A stretch of 64,000 nt of DNA from positions 43,080,229 to 43,144,228 of the forward strand of contig CM039464.1 in NCBI GenBank assembly GCA_022414725.1, written 5' to 3'. Origin of the DNA: Microglena sp. YARC. Its lineage: Eukaryota > Chlorophyta > Chlorophyceae > Chlamydomonadales > Chlamydomonadaceae. Positions 53,940-64,000 of the stretch are shown here, one piece after another (position 1 is the first letter of the stretch; the number at the start of each line of letters is the position of its first letter). Made by a program: the position numbers and the translations under genes. The notes under the pieces were generated by a model. It was not told the origin of the DNA. It searched no databases and saw nothing but the letters and a program-made list of their open reading frames with translations.

Positions 53940-55706
53940 ACTTAAATATGTATGTTTGCATGCATGTATGCTTGTGTGTTCCTGCTTGTTGCACTGTTTG
54001 ATAACAGACATGTTTCTGCTTGTTGCACTGCCTGATAACATACATGCGTACGTACATACGTATTTTTTGCATTTTTTTCGCTGTCGTGGTCTGTTTCCAA
54101 TCCTCCGCATCAAGATTACACCTGCGCGCCATCTCCTTCCCGCCTTTTTGACTGAGCAGATGAATGCGAAGCGATAACAAGCAATAATGGCGCTCAGACT
54201 AATTGTCTATAATCTTTTGCTCCTCGATGCCATGAATGCGCACAATCAAGATGTAGGCAGACGGGCGACGATTACAGCCAGCCAGCCAGCTCTTCACAGC
54301 AAAAGGCGAGCTCTACATGCCGAAGAGCATAGGAGCGATGCAAATCAGAGACGGCGTTTGGAAAATGCTGTAGGTCAGCCTGGACGAGCTGGGAATGGAA
54401 ATAGATACTCGCAACTTTCTCACAACCCCGGAACTTCAAATCTCTTTCCCCAATCCTGCGCAATTCATTCTCACCAGCGATCTTTGTGCCTAGGCATCCA
54501 TACCTCCCTCCCCTGTTCCTCACCCAGACTCTCGCATGAAGAGCCAGGGGCATTCGAATTCTCAAAATACATTCTGAGTTCTCATTGTCAGGCGCTCATT
54601 CTATCCTCAGCGCTCTTCAGCCTACGAGCGTTGCCACCATTCACTTCACGCATGCGCACTTTCACCATGCCTGTGCATCAATTGTGTCACGGTTGGCAGC
54701 CAGTGGATGTGAGCAGCCATTTCCTTCCCATTTCTCACACTTGGACCGCTCATCCTATCTATGCAATCTCTTTTCATTCTATCGATGATCGTTAAGCATG
54801 GCGCTGCGATTTTTGATTCAGCAGGTGTTGATCGGACGGAAGTCGAAGATTTCTACCACAGAATCGCGATATGGCCCTTGCACCCCTCATCCAATATCTT
54901 TTCATTGTTTCAAGCATTGATACATCGGTTGCTTATCATGTTGCGATAGAAGACTGGCTGGAACTTCCTGGTCGAAGCAACAGCTGCAGGTTGACCCACC
55001 ATGGGTGGGGATGCTTGGGGCGAGGGGAGGGTGAAGAAAGAGGAAGTGTGTACATGGGGTGGGGTGAGGGGCGAGGAGGGATTCAGAAATGTTGGGAGGT
55101 TGTGGGTCTGGCTTGGGTTGAGTTGGAATGGTATGTGTGATACATCTGGGTAGGGGGGGTACATACAAGGACGTACCTTGATATGTAACCCAGGTCCTCG
55201 GGGCTGGGGGAGGGGGGGGGGTATATTTTTAGTAAGGAAAGGAAGTGGGCATGTGTTAAATATTTTGCAAAGGGGGCATATCTTGACTGTGTGCATGTGA
55301 GTAAGGGGGGGAGGGGGGGCGGGAGGGTGTACGTTCAAGGGCGATGCACGTTATGTAACCCATGCCAGAAGAGGACCCAGGACCTGGGTGGGTGGTGTGG
55401 CGGGTGGCAATGTACTAGTACATACATACGTACATACATACATACATACATACATACATACATACATACATACATACATACATACATACATACGTACATA
55501 CATACATACATACATACATACATACATACATACATACATACATACATAAATACATACATACATACATACATACATACGTACATACATACATACATACATA
55601 CATACATACATACATACATACATACATACATACATACGTACATACATACATACATACATACATACATACATACATACATACATACATACATACATACATC
55701 TATGTA
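53940..55706 (-). repeat. Inverted copy of the (TATG)n unit
   Basis: Read on the minus strand: (TATG)n (55424-55700), then the CCACCCACCCAGGTCCTGGG block and TACATACCCCCCCT. It continues with CAACATGATAAGCAACCGAT, AATGAAAAGAGATTGCATAG and CGCAGGTGTAATCTTGATGC. It matches unit B with an added segment at about 54240-54580 that matches the 6.5-6.8 kb palindrome. Confidence 0.7.
55424..55703. repeat. (ACAT)n microsatellite, ~280 bp
   Basis: About 70 ACAT units with occasional ACGT. Confidence 0.97.
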
Positions 55707-56625
55707 TATAAAGAAATCATGGTCGTGGTCGTAGTGGTCGTGGTGGTCGTGTTGGTGTCATCGCGTAACCGACTTAACCGACTTCCCGCCCAGCCATTTC
55801 CCGCCCAGCCAATTCCCACTCAACCAATTCACGCTTTTCATCCCTCCTGCTTCAACTTCTGCCTGATTGGCCTCCTGCGAATTCTCTTATGCAACCTTCG
55901 CCTTCTGCGTATTCTACCTGTTGCGCATCCCGCCCGATTTCTCCCTTTCCCGCCTGGGTTCATCCACCTGATTTCGGTAGCGCTACAGTTCGTCTTCCTA
56001 CAAGCTTTCCCCCCTGCATCTCTGCAAGACCTTTCCCTTGCGTCAAGAGACCTGTCGCTGCGCACAATGGGAGGTGACGTGGTGAGTCAGCGGACCTGTC
56101 AGAAATGTCCGAATCGCATCCATCCCATGTCACAAACTTGACTGCAAATTCTTTCCACTGTATTGAGAAACATGTCGCACCGCATTGTGCCATTGCAAGT
56201 ACGCATCAAAGTTGACCGAATGAAAAATCTCGCTGAGCATTCTCGCCCTAACTTGACCGAACATCTCAAATCAGCAACTTGACTGTAACTTCTTCCCACT
56301 GCATCGAGAAACATGTCGTCGCTGTGCGTTGTGCTAAAGCGAGCACGCGGCAAAGTTGAATGGATGAACCTAGCGATGTTTCCAAGTCCCAGATCGAGTT
56401 GAATTCGGGAGCAGTTGCGGTGAACAGGATTGTTCTTCGGCCGAACTGAATACATGCTCGCTAAGAAGAAGCTTTAGTTATATACAGTTGCGATTGCGCA
56501 GGTTCAACCTTTTCAGTGGGGTCGACTATCGATCACAGCTGAGGTGGCAGGGAAGCAGGTCCGGTGCTTTTAGCGGAGTCGGATGATGCGCAAACGTTGT
56601 CGATGCTCATCGTCCCGTTTGCCTT
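55707..56625. repeat. Non-coding stretch with a ~135-bp tandem pair
   Basis: GCATCGAGAAACATGTCG and AGTTGAN(T/C)GGATGAA blocks recur at about 56155-56225 and 56298-56365. A 140-codon Leu/Pro frame at 55719 starts in a GTCGTG repeat and lacks a domain, so it is not called. Confidence 0.5.
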
Positions 56626-57058
56626 TCAGCTATGGAAAAGCCCACAGCTGAAGTGGAGGGGGGCAGCTATGGAGTATGTGTGTGCTGGTGGGTGCGTGTA
56701 GGAGGGAGGGGAGGGATGAGAGTGGGGAGAGGGTGGTGGCTGGTGGGATGGCTGGGGTGGGGAAGGGATGGAGTCAGGAAATGTGTCAGGAAGAGTAATG
56801 GAGTATGTTTGTGGGCGGGGGTACATGGTTGGGTGGGGGTGGGGGTGGAGATAACTAGGGGGGGGGCGGGAGTACGGTGGTGTTTGTGTGCTTGTGGATG
56901 CACAAGGGAGACCATCGCAAGGGATATGCGTCCGTCAATGTTTTAAGTTGCATGTACTACAGAGAAAACCGTTTTGCAACCCAGCCCAAAACAGGTGTGG
57001 CCAACGGGAGGGAAGGGGGAGGGGGCGGATAATGGTTTGGTGGTGGTGGTGTGTGAAT

Positions 57059-57094
<36 letters not shown>

Positions 57095-57180
57095 CTTCAA
57101 GTGTAAACCATTATGTAACCAGCCCCGAATAGGTGTGGCCAAACGGGCACCATACTATGATTGGGGGGGGGGGGGGATCT
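56626..57180. repeat. G-rich low-complexity region and duplicated ~90-bp block
   Basis: GGGTGGGG-type sequence, poly-G at 57060-57093, and two copies of CAACCCAGCCC/CAGGTGTGGCCAA(A)CGGG at about 56978 and 57118. Confidence 0.7.
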
Positions 57181-57183
57181 TCG

Positions 57184-57290
57184 TGAGAGTAGGTGTGGCC
57201 ACCGGCCACACGGGCTACCGTACTAGTACATACATACATACATACATACATACATACATACAAACATACATACATACATACATCTATACA
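57184..57290. repeat. Fragment of (TATG)n unit
   Basis: GTGTGGCCACCGGCCACACG followed by TACTAGTACATACATACATA. Confidence 0.75.
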
Positions 57291-57299
57291 TGCATAACA

Positions 57300-57960
57300 T
57301 ACGTCCTACAGAAACATATCTAACACACCAGTTGTGATACACAGGGTTTGGCTGCAACGCGCTGCAACCACGCTTCAGTCCGGGACTACCAGGAGTGAAG
57401 GGAGCACGCTATCGCCTGGATCTAGGCTTTTCCCCAGGTTCAGGATTCCTCCTGCCTACCAGCTCTTTCAACAAATCCACTCTCCAGGTGTGGTCTGGCG
57501 GGTCTTTTTTGGCAGAGCCCCCAGAGTCACCGCTTTGTCCAAGTGATTGTATGTCTGCTTGTTTGTCCGTCACGTTCCAACCCTGGGACTTGTAAACCCA
57601 CTCTCCACCCTTTAAAAACTCGGACAGCTTGAACCTCGCCAGCAATTTTGAACCCAATCTCCGCCAATTTTCTGCGTCGTTTGCGATGCGCCTAGGACTT
57701 GTTGTTTTTGTTTTATTGCTTTTACCCTGTGATTTTGAGGCTGGCTGGAAGACCCCCCTCCCCCCCCCCTCGCCCCCTGGATGTTGTGGAGAGAGCTTGT
57801 CTTGGGTCGACTATGGCTTGTCTATACTGAAATTTTATAACAGAAGGTCGATCTTGATAACCACGGCCGGTATAAGACAATATAATGTATCATGTTATCA
57901 CAGAAAGTTGATCTTGATTGTCTGAGATTAAGTTAGCTTATTTGGCTGCTCCAGGACTAT
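57300..57960. other. Non-coding stretch with a dispersed repeat
   Basis: 57505-57715 matches 39705-39950. 57745-57825 (GGAAGACCCCCCTC, GAGCTTGTCTTGGGTCGACT) matches 50365-50420. No gene is seen. Confidence 0.5.
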
Positions 57961-58044
57961 AATTTACATTCGACTAGGCAGTACAGACACACACAGGGAG
58001 GAGGGAAGGATCTTACTCGCGAGATCGTCTACAACGGTCATCTG

Positions 58045-58330
58045 TAACCCAGCGTAGTGCGCTAGATATCCCCGTTCAACGAACGGCTTAATGGCAGAGC
58101 TCCTTGAACGATGTAGGTGCCGGGTTCGAATCCCCACAGGTGCGCTTAAGTGTTTGCGGTCGTTGCTAACCGCCATGGTAGCTTTGTCCAGGTAAAGTAG
58201 CAGCCCGTTCCCTACCGCCGTAAGGCGGGGCTCCTTTAATAGGACGCCCCACCAGGCGTTATCATTACGCTGGATGGATGCTGGAGCTACTGGGCCGGAG
58301 TTGACTGCAAAGGTCACCAACAACCAAAAT
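58045..58330 (+). mobile_element. tRNA-derived SINE-like element
   Basis: CGGCTTAATGGCAGAGCTC resembles a tRNA A box, and GCCGGGTTCGAATCCCC is a strong B box, spaced as in a pol III promoter. The flanking sequence does not form a 7-bp acceptor stem, so this is not a functional tRNA. A ~180-bp unrelated tail follows. This combination suggests a SINE or tRNA pseudogene. Confidence 0.45.
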
Positions 58331-58349
58331 TAGATTGTATAATTAAATG

Positions 58350-58500
58350 ATCACTGTAGCACGAACTTAGGGCCCCCGCCGGTAAAACAATTGTTTGGGG
58401 GTCAGTTCGTCAGTGCTTCTTATATTTGTAAGCCCTTCCTACGACGGTTGGGCAAGTCCCTTTGGCCTATTTGGCCTAACCTTGGACTGCAACATACACA
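58350..58500 (-). repeat. Dispersed repeat S, inverted copy
   Basis: GGGCCCCCGCCGGTAAAACA, GGGGGTCAGTTCGTCAGTG and CCCTTTGGCCTATTTGGCCT are the reverse complement of the 17288 and 18640 copies. Confidence 0.65.
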
Positions 58501-59515
58501 CAACCCTATACTCACCAGGCTATACTCGCCAGGCTATTATCCGGGATTCCCCTCAGGCGTCAAGTCCTTACCGGCCAGTCTTATTATTAAACACCCATAG
58601 AGCGTCACCAAGTCCTAGACAACCTAAGGCTGTCTACGGCTCGTGACCCTCTACTACCGGACTGCTAAGTTCACCAACCACCCTATACTTGTCAGGCTAC
58701 ACCTTGAAATCCCTAGTTGGTTCTGTTTGCATTTGCTCCTTGTACAACTCTTTTGTGTCGAAGGATCTTACTTCCAAGATCTTCTACAGCGGTTGACTAG
58801 AATCCCTGGTTGGTTCTGCACCGCCCCCACAACCAATAATCCCGGGACCCCCCAATAGCACCCGAGAGTTCATTCTCCCATGGAAGTGGATACCCCCAGT
58901 ACTTGAGGCTCAATTACTTCTCCTATGGAAGTGGATGCCCCCAATACTTGGGGCTCCCTTACTTAGAGGACCTGCAGGACAATGTGAGACTAGATGGTCC
59001 TACCTAGTGAGCCGGTACCCTGCAGTGGGTAGGACCATTGCTAGTATAGTCTCACTCGAGCACCTCTTGGGTTGCATCTTTGCATAGGCCCTTGCATTTG
59101 CATTTGCATTTGCATCCTGTCCGTTTCTGTTCCCTTTTCCTGTCTTCCTGTTATTTGATCATCTAAATGTATGCATTTGCACATGCATTGGCATTTGCAT
59201 GGTGCCTTGGCATCAACCAAAGGACGCGTGGGGCATTATCCTTGAGGCCGCTGTCTGTTGATAAACCGGCACTCTACGCCTGCAGAGAGTACAACCAGGC
59301 CTCATTGATACGAGCACGTTGGGCGTATACCTGCTTTGTTCATTCTGCTTGTTGCACTGCCTGATCTTGCTTGCAACTTGACACCTAAATGTATCGTATC
59401 ATATGAGATGCATCATCATTCCTTGGTGCCCCTGGATAAGAAAAACAAATGTTTGCAGCTATCCAAACATGGGGTTGGCTTATTTGGAGTCCTGTTGGGC
59501 ACCAGAAAATGTGAT
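58501..59515. other. Non-coding stretch with short tandem repeats
   Basis: A ~50-bp pair with ATGGAAGTGGATNCCCCCA at about 58879 and 58924, and (GCATTT)n at 59092-59115. No gene supported. Confidence 0.5.
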
Positions 59516-59600
59516 CACCATCATCAACATCATCATCATCATCTCCACCGCCACCACCATCTTCACCACCACCACCACCACCACCATCATCATTAACATC
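59516..59600. repeat. (CAT/CAC)n microsatellite
   Basis: ATCATC and CACCAC runs. Confidence 0.9.
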
Positions 59601-59737
59601 ATGTTGTGTGTGCGCCTAGACAGCATCTTTGTTGTGTAACACCTATAACCAGTCTTGTGGTTGCTCATGATCATTGATGGGAGTTGCCTATGTTTTGACA
59701 TTGACAATTGACAAGAGTGCTCACCCAACATGCGTTA

Positions 59738-60095
59738 TTCCCCTTCCCCTTCCCCTTCCCCTTCCCCTTCCCTTCCCTTTCCCCTTCCCCTTCCCCTTCC
59801 CCTTCCCCTTCCCCTTCCCTTCCCCTTCCCCTTCCCCTTCCCCTTCCCCTTCCCCTTCCCCTTCCCCTTCCCCTTCCCCTTCCCCTTCCCTTCCCCTTCC
59901 CCTTCCCTTCCCCTTCCCCTTCCCCTTCCCTTCCCTTCCCTTCCCCTTCCCCTTCCCCTCCCCCTCCCCTTCCCCTCCCCCTCCCCTCCCCCCTCCCCCT
60001 CCCCCTCCCCCTTCCCTTCCCCCTCCCCTCCCCCTCCCCCTCCCCTCCCCTCTCCCCTCCCCCTCTCCCTCTCCCTCCCCCTCTCCCTCCCTTCA
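59738..60095. repeat. (CCCCTT)n grading into (CCCCTC)n
   Basis: About 60 hexamers, first CCCCTT, then CCCCTC-type. Pro/Phe/Ser and Gly/Arg/Glu frames are artefacts. Confidence 0.97.
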
Positions 60096-63000
60096 CAGAC
60101 ACAGTCACAGTCCAACACAGTCACCGTCACAGTCACCCTCTCCGTCTCCTTCACAGTCACAGTCACTCTCACAGTCACAGTCAAAGTCCAACACAGTCAC
60201 AGTCACGGTTACCGTCACAGTCACCGTCACAGTCACAGTCACAGTCACAGTCACAGTCACATTCCAACACAGTCACAGTCACAGTCACTCTCACAGTCAC
60301 AGTCAGAGTCACAGCCACAGTCATAGTTACAGTCACAGTCACTGTCACTGTCACAGTCACAGTCACAGTCACAGTCACAGTCACAGTCACCGTCACAGTC
60401 CAACACAGTCACTGTCACCGTCACAGTCACCGTCTCCATCTCCGTCACTGTCACTATCACCGTCACAGTCACAGTCACAGACACAGTCATAGTCACTGTC
60501 ACTGTCATAGTCACAGTCACAGTCATAGTCACAGTCACAGTCACAGTCAGAGTCCAACACAGTCACAGTCACAGTCACTCTCACAGTCACAGTCACTGTC
60601 ACAGTCACAGTCACAATCACAGTCACAGTCTCTGTCACCGTCACAGTCACAGTCACAGCCACAGTCACCGTCACCGTCACTGTCACATTCACATTCACAG
60701 TCACAGTCACAGTCACAGACACTGACACAGTTACAGTCACAGTCACTGTCACAGTCACAGTCACAGTCCAACACAGTCACAGTCACAGTCACGGTCACCG
60801 TCACAGTCACGTCACCGTCACAGTCACAGTCAGAGTCACAGTCATAGTCAAAGTCACAGTCATAGTCACAGTCACAGTCACAGTCCAACACAGTCACAGT
60901 CACTCTCACAGTCACAGTCACTGTCATAGTCACAGTCACAATCATAGTCACAGTCATCGTCACCGTCACCGTCACACTCACAGTCACCGTCACAGTCACA
61001 GACACAGTCACAGACACAGTTACAGTCACCGGCACCGTCACAAATCACAGTCACAGTCACAGTCATAGTCACAGTCATCGTCACCGTCACAGTCACAGTC
61101 ATAGTCACAGTCACCGTCACAGTCACCGTCACCGTCACCGTCACAGACACAGACGTAGTCACACACACAGTTACATTCACAGTCACTGTCACAGTCTCAG
61201 TCACAGTCCAATAAGTCACAGTCACAGTCACGGTTACTGTCACAGTCTCAGTCAAAGTAACAGCCACAGTCACATTCCAACACAGTCACAGTCACTCTCA
61301 CAGTCACTGTCAGAGTCACAGTCACAGTCACAGTAACTGTCACAGTCGCATTCGCAGTCACAGTACAGTTACCGTTACCATCACAGTCACAATCACAGTC
61401 ACAGTCACTGTCACCGTCACCGTCATAGTCATTGTCACCGTCACAGTCACAGTCACAGTCACAGTCACCGTCACAGTTACAGTCACTTTCACAGTCACAG
61501 TCACAGTCACAGTCATTGTCACTGTCACCGTCACAGTCACAGTCACAGTCACAGTCACAGTCACCGTCATTGTCACAATCACATTCACAGTCACAGTCAC
61601 CATCACAGTTACAGTCACAGACGTAGTCACAGTCACAGACACAGTCACAATTACAGTCAAAGTCACTCTCACAGTCAAGGTCACTATCACAGTCCAACAC
61701 AGTCACAGTCACAATAACGGTTACCGTCACAGTCACCGTCACAGTCACAGTCGCACTCACAGTCACTATCACAGTCACCGTCAACGTCAACGTCACAGTT
61801 ACAGTCACAGTCAACGTCACCGTCACCGTAATAGTCACTGTCACAGTCACAGTTACAGTCATAGTCACTATCATAGTCACTGTCATAGTCACAATCACAG
61901 TCAGTCAAAGTCACAGTCCAACACAGTCACAGTCACGGTCACTCTCACAGTCACAGTTAGGGTCACAGTCACAGTAACAGTCACAGTCACATTCCAACAC
62001 AGTCACTGTCACTGTCACAATCACAGTCACAGTCACATTCACCGTCACTATCTCAATCACACTCACAGTCACAGTCACCATCATAGTCACAGTTATAGTC
62101 ATTGTCACTGTCACAGTCACATACACAGTCACCGTCACAGTTACAGTCACGTTCACAGTCACAGTCACTGTCACCGTCACAGTCACAGTCACCGTCGGCG
62201 TCACCGTCACTGTCACAATCACATTCACTGTCACAGTCACCATCACAGTTACAGTCACAGACGCAGTCACAGTCACAGACACAGTCACAATTACAGTCAA
62301 AGTCACTGTAACAGTCAAGGTCACTCTCACAGTCCAACACAGTCACAGTCACAGTCACCGTCACAGTCACAGTCACAGTCCCACTCACAGTCGCTGTCAC
62401 AGTCACTGTCACTGTCAACGTCACAGTTACAGTCACAGTCAACGTCACCATCACAGTCACCGTTGCTGTCACTGTCACAGTCACTGTCACAGTCACAGTT
62501 ACAGTCACAGACGCAGTCACAGTCACAGTCACTGCATCGTCACCGTCACCATCACAGTCACAGTCGCACTCACAGTCACAGTCAGAGTCAGAGTCACGGT
62601 CAGAGTCACAGTCACAATCACAATCACAGTCACGGTCATAGTCACCGTAAACGTCACAGTCACAGTCACAGTCACTGTCACAGTCGCCGTCACTGTCACA
62701 GTCACAGTCAGAGTCACCGTCATAGTCACAGTTACAGTCACAGACGCAGTCACAGTCACAGTCAGAGTCACCGTCACCGTCACAGTCACAGTCGCACTCA
62801 CAGTCACAGTCAGAGTCACGGTCAGATTCACAGTCACAATCACAATCACAGTCACGGTCATAGTCACCGTAAACGTCACAGTCACAGTCACCGTCACTGT
62901 CACAGTCGCCGTCACTGTCACTGTCACAGTCACAGTCACAGTCACCGTCATGGTCACAGTCACAGTCACAGACGCAGTCACAGTCACAGTCACAGTCAGA

Positions 63001-64000
63001 GTCACCGTCACCGTCACAGTCACAGGTGCACTCACAGTCACAGTCACAGTCAGAGTCACAGTCATAGTCAAAGTCACAGTCATAGTCACAGTCACAGTCC
63101 AACACAGTCACAGTCAACGTCACTCTCACAGTCACAATCAGAGTCACAGTCACTGTAACTGTCTCAGTCGCATTCGCAGTCACAGTCACCGTCACCGTCA
63201 CATTCAGAGTCGCAGTCACATTCACAGTCACAGTTACAGACACAATCACAGTCACAGTCACAGTCACTGTCACTGTCACAGTCACCGTCACCATCACAGT
63301 CACATACACAGTCACTGTCATAGTCACCGTCACAGTCACCGTTACATTCACAGTCACAGTCACCATCACAGTCACAGTTACAGACACAGTCACAGTTACA
63401 GTCACAGTTACAGTCTCAGTCACAGTCAAAGTAATAGTCACATTCACATTCCAACACAGTCACAGTCAATGTCACTCTCACAGTCACTGTCACTGTCACA
63501 CTGACAGTCACAGTCACAGTCACTGCACCGTCACCGTTACCGTCGCAGTCACAGCCAAAGTCGCAGTCACAATCACAGTCACAGTCAGAGTCACAGTCAG
63601 AGTCAGAGTCAAAGTCACAGTAACAGTCCCAGTCACAGTCATAGTCACAGACATAGTCACTGTCACTATCATAGTCACTGTCATAGTCACATTCATAGTC
63701 ACAGTCACAGTCCAACACAGTCACTCTCACAGTCACAGTCAGAGTCATAGTAACAGTCACAGTCGCCGACACAATCACAGTCACAGTCACAGTCACTGGC
63801 ACCGTCACTGTCACTGTCACAGTCACTCTCACAGTCACAGTCACAGTCACTGTCACAGTCACCGTCACAGTCACGGTCAAAGTAACAGTCACAGTCATAT
63901 TCCAACATACTCACAGTCACAGTCACTCTCGCAGTCACAGTTAGGGTCACAGTCACAGTTACAGTCACAGTCACAGTCACAGACACAGTCACCGTCACCG
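60096..64000. repeat. CAGTCA hexanucleotide satellite (runs off window)
   Basis: About 3.9 kb of TCACAG/CAGTCA hexamers with point variants (CACCGTCA, TCATAGTCA). They are punctuated about every 80-400 bp by GTCCAACACAGTCACAGTC, so there is a loose higher-order structure. Since 6 is a multiple of 3, all frames stay open; the Thr-Val, Ser-Gln and Asp-Cys frames up to 464 codons are not supported as genes. Confidence 0.97.

Noticed and set aside
54187..54795. 202-codon plus-strand ORF
   Set aside because: It lies inside the inverted (TATG)n unit and a palindrome fragment; the equivalent region in sister units is not open.
58085..58145. Functional tRNA gene
   Set aside because: A good B box is present, but no complementary 7-bp acceptor stem or clear anticodon stem could be folded.
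59674..63998. Very long open frames (up to 464 codons; Ser-Gln, Thr-Val, Asp-Cys, Pro-Phe repeats)
   Set aside because: They exist because hexanucleotide repeats keep all frames open. There is no non-repeat domain, start context or conservation signal.

Overview
This is a repeat-dominated eukaryotic nuclear window. Host coding sequence is sparse and probably split by introns. No rRNA, intact tRNA, CRISPR or bacterial operon structure is visible. A chlorophycean green alga (Dunaliella/Chlamydomonadales-like) is my best guess. The reasons are TTTAGGG-like interstitial motifs at about 5.15 kb, introns packed with simple repeats, a Copia element, MITEs, and an apparent secreted carbohydrate-binding-module gene. 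This is inference, not a database match.

Layout. 0-5 kb: 28-bp minisatellite, a 1.24-kb non-autonomous hAT element with a perfect 8-bp target duplication, an ~80-bp tandem array and small MITEs. 5.4-5.8 kb (-): a small cysteine-rich membrane-protein gene, one of the better host gene candidates. 6.4-10.1 kb: a nested stack of inverted-repeat elements with readable 3-bp target duplications. 10.5-18 kb: MITEs, a minisatellite and weak exon candidates, including a signal-peptide exon at 15.8 kb. 18.9-37.8 kb: about four tandem copies of a 1.4-1.7 kb unit beginning with (TATG)n. The third copy is interrupted by a 12.7-kb array (22293-35038) in which five Tc1/mariner transposase genes alternate with six copies of a ~738-bp module bounded by terminal inverted repeats. 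37.9-53.0 kb (+): exon candidates of what may be one large gene ending in a CBM3-like domain. Several exons have decayed tandem copies next to them. A 6.8-kb Copia LTR retrotransposon lies on the opposite strand (40280-47105), in what would be an intron. 53.9-55.7 kb: inverted copy of the (TATG)n unit. 55.7-59.7 kb: intergenic repeats and a tRNA-derived SINE-like segment. 59.7-64.0 kb: CCCCTT and then CAGTCA hexanucleotide arrays running off the end of the window.

How it works together. Most sequence is mobile or satellite DNA. The transposase copies are candidate sources of trans-mobilisation for the TIR-bounded modules. The Copia element carries gag, protease, integrase, RT and RNase H on the minus strand, but with an in-frame stop and at least three frameshifts. 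The main host signal is the CBM3-like gene. Its last three exons (51115-51263, 51797-51921, 52773-53025) join in phase. Two exons farther upstream (38841-39000 and 49095-49252) also join in phase across the Copia insertion. Long open frames in the simple-repeat arrays are composition artefacts.
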